Assembly: GCF_016774335.1 (NCBI RefSeq)
Contig: NZ_JAETWA010000014.1
Coordinates: 1-64,000, forward strand
Source of the DNA: Luteimonas saliphila
GTDB lineage: Bacteria > Pseudomonadota > Gammaproteobacteria > Xanthomonadales > Xanthomonadaceae
DNA length: 64,000 bases
Direction of reading: 5' to 3'
In this document: positions 60,428-64,000 of the stretch, piece by piece
Numbering within the stretch: position 1 is the stretch's first letter
How the letters are laid out: the number at the start of each line of letters is the position of its first letter
The notes under the pieces: generated by a model
What the model was told of the DNA's origin: nothing
Databases searched by the model: none
Seen by the model: the letters and a program-made list of their open reading frames with translations, nothing else
Made by a program: the position numbers and the translations under genes

Positions 60428-61798
60428 ATGTTCGAATCGCTCACCCAGCGCCTGTCCGGCACCATCGAGCGCCTGCGCGGCCGGGGTCGGCTGACCGAGG
60501 AGAACATCCGCGAGGCCACCCGCGAGGTCCGCATCGCGCTGCTCGAGGCCGACGTCGCCCTGCCGGTGGTACAGGCCCTGGTCGAGCGGATCAAGGTGCG
60601 CGCGGTCGGGCAGGAAGTGCTCCGCTCGCTGACCCCCGGCCAGGCCCTGATCAAGGTCGTCCGCGACGAACTGACCGCGGTGATGGGCGCGCAGGCGAGC
60701 GAGCTCAACCTCAACGTGCCCGCGCCGGCGGTGATCCTGATGGCCGGCCTGCAGGGCGCGGGCAAGACCACCACCGTGGGCAAGCTGGCCAGGCTGCTCA
60801 AGGACAAGCGCAAGAAGAAGGTGTTGGTGGTCAGCGCCGACGTCTATCGTCCGGCCGCGATCGAGCAGCTCAGGACGCTGGCCACCCAGACCGGAGTGCT
60901 GTTCTTCCCCTCCGACGCGGGACAGAAGCCTGAAGAGATCGTGCGCGCCGCGATCGCCGATGCGCGCAAGTCGTTCGCCGACGTGCTGATCGTCGATACC
61001 GCCGGTCGCCTGGCCATCGACGAGGCGATGATGACCGAGATCAAGGCGCTGCACGCCGCGGTCGATCCGGTCGAGACGCTGTTCGTGGTCGACTCGATGA
61101 CCGGCCAGGACGCGGCCAACACCGCGAAGGCCTTCGGCGAGGCCCTGCCGCTCACCGGCGTGGTGCTCACCAAGACCGACGGCGACGCCCGCGGCGGCGC
61201 CGCGCTCTCGGTGCGCTACATCACCGGCAAACCGATCAAGTTCATCGGTACCAGCGAGAAGTCCGACGGCCTCGACGTGTTCCATCCCGATCGCGTCGCC
61301 AGCCGCATCCTCGACATGGGCGACGTGCTGTCGCTGGTCGAGCAGGTCGAGCAGCAGGTCGACAAGGACAAGGCGCAGAAGCTGGCCGAGAAGGTCGCCA
61401 AGGGCAAGAAGTTCGACCTCAACGACATGCGCGACCAGCTCGAGCAGATGCAGAGCATGGGCGGCATCGGCAGCCTGATGGAGAAGCTGCCGGGACTGGG
61501 CCAGGTGCCCGAACACCTCAAGCAGCAGGTCTCGCAGGGCAGGGAGGTACCGCGCATGATCGCGATCATCAGTTCGATGACGAAGAAGGAACGGCGCAAC
61601 CCGGCCCTGCTCAACGGCTCGCGCCGTGCGCGCATCGCCGCCGGTTCCGGCACCCACCCGTCCGACGTCAACAAGCTGATGAAGCAGTACCAGCAGATGG
61701 AAAAGATGATGGGCAAGATGGCCCGCGGCGGCATGAAGGGCATGATGCGCGGCCTGCAGGGCATGATGGGCGGCATGGGGCGGATGCCGTTTCGCTGA
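60428..61798 (+). CDS. ffh: Signal recognition particle protein Ffh
   Basis: Ffh binds 4.5S RNA and signal sequences for cotranslational targeting to SecYEG. The 456-aa product has the N domain, the G domain with GLQGAGKTTT (107-116), DTAGRL and TKTDGDARGGAAL motifs, and a Met-rich M domain ending MMRGLQGMMGGMGRMPFR. Length and order are normal. rpsP-rimM-trmD follow after an inserted aminotransferase gene. Confidence 0.97.
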   Translation: MFESLTQRLSGTIERLRGRGRLTEENIREATREVRIALLEADVALPVVQALVERIKVRAVGQEVLRSLTPGQALIKVVRDELTAVMGAQASELNLNVPAPAVILMAGLQGAGKTTTVGKLARLLKDKRKKKVLVVSADVYRPAAIEQLRTLATQTGVLFFPSDAGQKPEEIVRAAIADARKSFADVLIVDTAGRLAIDEAMMTEIKALHAAVDPVETLFVVDSMTGQDAANTAKAFGEALPLTGVVLTKTDGDARGGAALSVRYITGKPIKFIGTSEKSDGLDVFHPDRVASRILDMGDVLSLVEQVEQQVDKDKAQKLAEKVAKGKKFDLNDMRDQLEQMQSMGGIGSLMEKLPGLGQVPEHLKQQVSQGREVPRMIAIISSMTKKERRNPALLNGSRRARIAAGSGTHPSDVNKLMKQYQQMEKMMGKMARGGMKGMMRGLQGMMGGMGRMPFR

Positions 61799-61841
61799 TC
61801 ACATCCGGATGGCGTTTCGCGTCTCCTGGCGTGTCCGAATA

Positions 61842-61950
61842 TCATCCGGGCTCGAGATGTCATCCGGGCGCGAGATGTCATCCCGAGCGCAGCGAGGGAT
61901 CTTGCCCCGTGGCCATCGGAAACAGGATCCCTCGCCGGGCTCGGGATGGC
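61842..61950. repeat. GTCATCCCGAG repeat pair with tandem fragments
   Basis: Two 18-nt tandem units (61842-61859 and 61860-61877, TCATCCGGGC(T/G)CGAGATG, one difference) lead into a full hairpin repeat (61877-61901). A diverged inverted copy lies at 61926-61950, altered mainly in its loop. The group fills the ffh-aminotransferase gap and ends about 43 nt before the next start. Confidence 0.85.
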
Positions 61951-61992
61951 AGCTTCCGGGCTCGCGCCGGCGACACGCTCTGGAGTGAACCC

Positions 61993-62799
61993 ATGACCCG
62001 AGCCTTCCTTGATGGCCAGCCCGCCGCCGCCGCCGAACTGCAGCCCCTGGCCTTGGCCAACTACGGCCACTTCACCTCGATGCAGGTGCGCGGACGCGCG
62101 GTGCGCGGCCTCGACCTGCACCTGCAGCGGTTGAAGGCGGCGACCCGCGAGCTGTTCGACACGAGGATCGAGGACGAGCGCCTCCTCGCCGCCATCCTCG
62201 CCGCGCTCGATGCCGACGGCGTGGACGATGCCAGCGTGCGGGTCACCGTGTTCTCGCGCGCCTTCGACTACACCCGGCCGGACGCCGTCGTGCCGGTCGA
62301 CGTGCTGGTCTCGCTCACGGCGCCGCGCGAGGCCGACCCGAAGCCGGCCTGGGTGAAGACCTTCCCGTTCCAGCGCCCGCTGCCGCAGATCAAGCACGTC
62401 GGCACCTTCCCCCTGTTCCAGTCGCGGCGGCAGGCGCGGCGCGACGGCTTCGACGATGCGCTGTTCGTCGACCCGAAGGGCCGGATCAGCGAGGGCTCGG
62501 TCTGGAACATCGGCTTCTGGGACGGCGCGCAAGTCATCTGGCCGCAGGCCGAGGCCCTGCGCGGCACCGAAGAGCGGCTGCTGCAACTGGGGCTGGCGGA
62601 GGTCGGCGTGGCCCAGCGCCACATGCCGGTGGAGGCTCGCGCCCTGGGCGGCCTGCGGACCGCCTTCGCGGCCAACGCCACCGGCATCTGGCCCATCGCG
62701 GGCATCGACGACACCGCGCTGCGGCCCGATCCACAGCTGATGGAGCGGCTGACGGCCGCCCGGGCCACCCAGCGCTGGCAGCCGCTGGGCCCGCGGTAG
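61993..62799 (+). CDS. Class IV aminotransferase
   Basis: This is a fold-type IV PLP enzyme (branched-chain/D-amino-acid aminotransferase or aminodeoxychorismate lyase group). The 268-aa product has the likely Schiff-base lysine K134 in [10 protein letters not shown], and [11 protein letters not shown] with the conserved Glu and Asn of the family. Which reaction it performs is unclear. GGAG 8 nt before the ATG fixes the start. It sits between ffh and rpsP, a place usually empty. Confidence 0.78.
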   Translation: MTRAFLDGQPAAAAELQPLALANYGHFTSMQVRGRAVRGLDLHLQRLKAATRELFDTRIEDERLLAAILAALDADGVDDASVRVTVFSRAFDYTRPDAVVPVDVLVSLTAPREADPKPAWVKTFPFQRPLPQIKHVGTFPLFQSRRQARRDGFDDALFVDPKGRISEGSVWNIGFWDGAQVIWPQAEALRGTEERLLQLGLAEVGVAQRHMPVEARALGGLRTAFAANATGIWPIAGIDDTALRPDPQLMERLTAARATQRWQPLGPR

Positions 62800-62809
62800 G
62801 GCGGGTGGG

Positions 62810-62838
62810 TTTCGCACCCCCGATCAATGGCTTACAAT
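62810..62838 (+). promoter_or_regulatory. Candidate promoter of rpsP
   Basis: TTTCGC (62810-62815) and TACAAT (62833-62838) are 17 nt apart, just before rpsP. The -10 is good and the -35 is weak. It would drive rpsP-rimM-trmD. Confidence 0.5.
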
Positions 62839-62888
62839 ATCCGGCTTACCTCGCCATCCTGGCGACTGGGCAATACCGGGAACGCACC

Positions 62889-63149
62889 ATGGTCAAGATC
62901 CGCCTCACCCGCGGCGGCGCGAAGAAGCGCCCCTTCTACCACATCATCGTCACCGACTCGCGCAGCGCGCGCGACGGCCGCAACATCGAGCGCGTGGGTT
63001 ACTACAACCCCGTCGCCCAGGGCGCCGAGCAGCGCATCGTGCTGGACACCGCGCGCGTCGACCACTGGGTCTCGCAGGGCGCGCAGCTGACCGACAAGGT
63101 CCGCAACCTGTACCGCGAAGCCGCCAAGGCCGCCGCTCCGGCCGCCTGA
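62889..63149 (+). CDS. rpsP: 30S ribosomal protein S16
   Basis: S16 is an assembly protein of the 30S body. The 86-aa product begins [20 protein letters not shown] and has [10 protein letters not shown]. The in-frame upstream extension is not family-like. It starts the rpsP-rimM-trmD set. Confidence 0.97.
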   Translation: MVKIRLTRGGAKKRPFYHIIVTDSRSARDGRNIERVGYYNPVAQGAEQRIVLDTARVDHWVSQGAQLTDKVRNLYREAAKAAAPAA

Positions 63150-63183
63150 CGCGCGGCCGCGCGATCGCGTGGCCAGCGACACG

Positions 63184-63696
63184 ATGAACGAACCGACGCG
63201 CCGTATCCTCATGGGCAGGATCCACGGCGCGTTCGGCGTGCGTGGCGAACTGAAACTCGAATCCTTCAGCGATCCGCCGGAAGCGATCTTCCGCTACCGC
63301 CCATGGATCCTGCGCGACGCGCAGGGGGGCGAGCGCGAACTGGAAGGCGCCCACGGACGCAGCACCGCCAAGGGCATCGTGATGCGGCTGCCGGGCATCG
63401 AGGACCGCGATGCCGCCGAGGCGATGCGCGGCGGCGAGATCCTGGTGCCGCGCGCGGCGCTGCCGCCGCCCGGGCCGGGCGAGTACTACTGGGTCGATCT
63501 CGAAGGCCTGCGCGTGGTGAATGCCGAAGGCGTCGATTTCGGTACGGTGTCGCACCTGTTCTCCACCGGCGCGAACGATGTGCTGGTCGCGCGGGGCGAG
63601 CGCGAGCGGATGATCCCGTTCGTCGAGCCGGACTACGTGGTATCGGTGGATTTCGAAGCCGGCGTGGTGACCGTCGACTGGGATGCGGACTTCTGA
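63184..63696 (+). CDS. rimM: 16S rRNA processing protein RimM
   Basis: RimM binds S19 and assists 30S head maturation. The 170-aa product has the N-terminal barrel ([22 protein letters not shown]) and a C-terminal PRC barrel ([12 protein letters not shown]). A GTG 15 nt upstream is an alternative start; neither start has a strong Shine-Dalgarno, but [13 protein letters not shown] matches family N-termini. It lies 34 nt after rpsP. Confidence 0.94.
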   Translation: MNEPTRRILMGRIHGAFGVRGELKLESFSDPPEAIFRYRPWILRDAQGGERELEGAHGRSTAKGIVMRLPGIEDRDAAEAMRGGEILVPRAALPPPGPGEYYWVDLEGLRVVNAEGVDFGTVSHLFSTGANDVLVARGERERMIPFVEPDYVVSVDFEAGVVTVDWDADF

Positions 63697-63815
63697 CCCG
63701 ATCGCCGGGTATTCATCGTCGGTGCGGTGAGGTCGGCTCCGCGCCCCGATCGTTGACGGGATATCGACGGAATGCGTCACGCCATGGCGGCCAGCGGCGG
63801 GACGGTCACCGTGGA

Positions 63816-63840
63816 GATCCCTCGCTGTGCTCAGGATGAC
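63816..63840 (-). repeat. GTCATCCCGAG repeat, single inverted copy
   Basis: This single copy on the minus strand lies in the 246-nt rimM-trmD gap. It differs from the main type by one loop change and one C-to-T in the stem that leaves a G-U pair. No terminator or promoter is seen in the gap. Confidence 0.8.
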
Positions 63841-63903
63841 AAGGTCTCGGGCTGTCCATTGCCTAATCCAGAAGCGCTTCACGACGTGTCGCACGCCGGT
63901 CAT

Positions 63904-63944
63904 CCCCAATCCCCAATCCCCAGTCCCCAATCCCGGTCCCCAAT
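63904..63944 (+). repeat. CCCCAAT tandem repeat touching the trmD start
   Basis: Five 7-nt units of CCCCAAT (one reading CCCCAGT) and one 6-nt CCCGGT unit run to 63944. The last unit supplies the AT of the trmD ATG. The opposite strand has six G-runs and could form a quadruplex. There is no Shine-Dalgarno. Confidence 0.75.
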
Positions 63945-64000
63945 GCGCATCGACATCATCAGCCTGTTCCCCGAGTTCGTCGCCCTGTGCGCCGGCTTCG
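63943..64000 (+). CDS. trmD: tRNA (guanine-N1)-methyltransferase, 5' end only
   Basis: TrmD makes m1G37 in tRNAs. Only the first 19 codons lie in the window: MRIDIISLFPEFVALCAGF, a characteristic TrmD start. Position after rpsP-rimM confirms the call. The start codon overlaps the CCCCAAT repeat. Confidence 0.9.
   Translation, partial: MRIDIISLFPEFVALCAGF

Noticed and set aside
61842..61950. Intrinsic terminator for ffh
   Set aside because: The stems are the dispersed repeat and no T-tract follows. They could act as transcription ends but do not meet the criteria for a terminator.

Overview
The window is a chromosomal segment of a very GC-rich gammaproteobacterium. Gene order and protein sequences fit the family Xanthomonadaceae, nearest the Lysobacter/Luteimonas type; the genus is inferred from memory of the families, not from a search. 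Nearly everything is housekeeping. I saw no phage, insertion sequence, CRISPR array or rRNA.

Layout. 1-16.6 kb: tuf, then the S10, spc and alpha ribosomal gene clusters (rpsJ to rplQ, with secY and rpoA). A 545-nt leader before rpsJ carries a promoter and an attenuator-like hairpin. Three copies of a palindromic element sit in the rplR-rpsE, rplO-secY and secY-rpsM gaps. No rpmJ follows secY. 16.7-25.5 kb: dsbB, a class II DAHP synthase, a methyltransferase-like protein, thpR and typA (minus strand), ppiB, an aminotransferase and mdh. 25.6-27.5 kb: a propionyl-CoA synthetase. 27.6-35.4 kb, minus strand: a SleB-type hydrolase, a FadH-type dienoyl-CoA reductase, a YczE-type membrane protein, and an MFS/aldo-keto reductase/PhzF/quinone-oxidoreductase-like cluster divergent from a LysR regulator. 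36.5-38.5 kb: rplU-rpmA-obgE. 38.7-45.3 kb: rpsT (minus) divergent from murJ-ribF-ileS-lspA. 45.4-49.8 kb: an iron-uptake operon (TonB-dependent siderophore receptor, DUF3649, PepSY, DUF3325) with a Fur-box-like palindrome, lying between lspA and ispH. 49.9-53.4 kb: ispH, a compact four-gene minus-strand operon of unknown role, a small conserved ORF and tRNA-Thr(CGT). 53.6-60.3 kb: a GMC oxidoreductase, radA with a degenerate PAP2-like partner, a Cds1-type PLP enzyme, an exported unknown and a CcsA/YpjD-like protein. 60.4-64 kb: ffh, a class IV aminotransferase, rpsP, rimM and the first codons of trmD.

The most interesting signals are non-coding. (1) Eight copies of a roughly 25-nt hairpin repeat occur in two sequence types. 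The two types differ by exactly three compensatory base-pair swaps and keep a tandem G-A mismatch, which is strong evidence for selection on a folded structure. (2) The spc-operon palindromic elements also show covariation. (3) The S10 and alpha leaders look like autoregulatory RNAs. (4) obgE and trmD lack a Shine-Dalgarno and share a C-rich block touching the start codon, preceded by the hairpin repeat. (5) Four chained minus-strand genes pair a methyltransferase with two small Lys-rich proteins.
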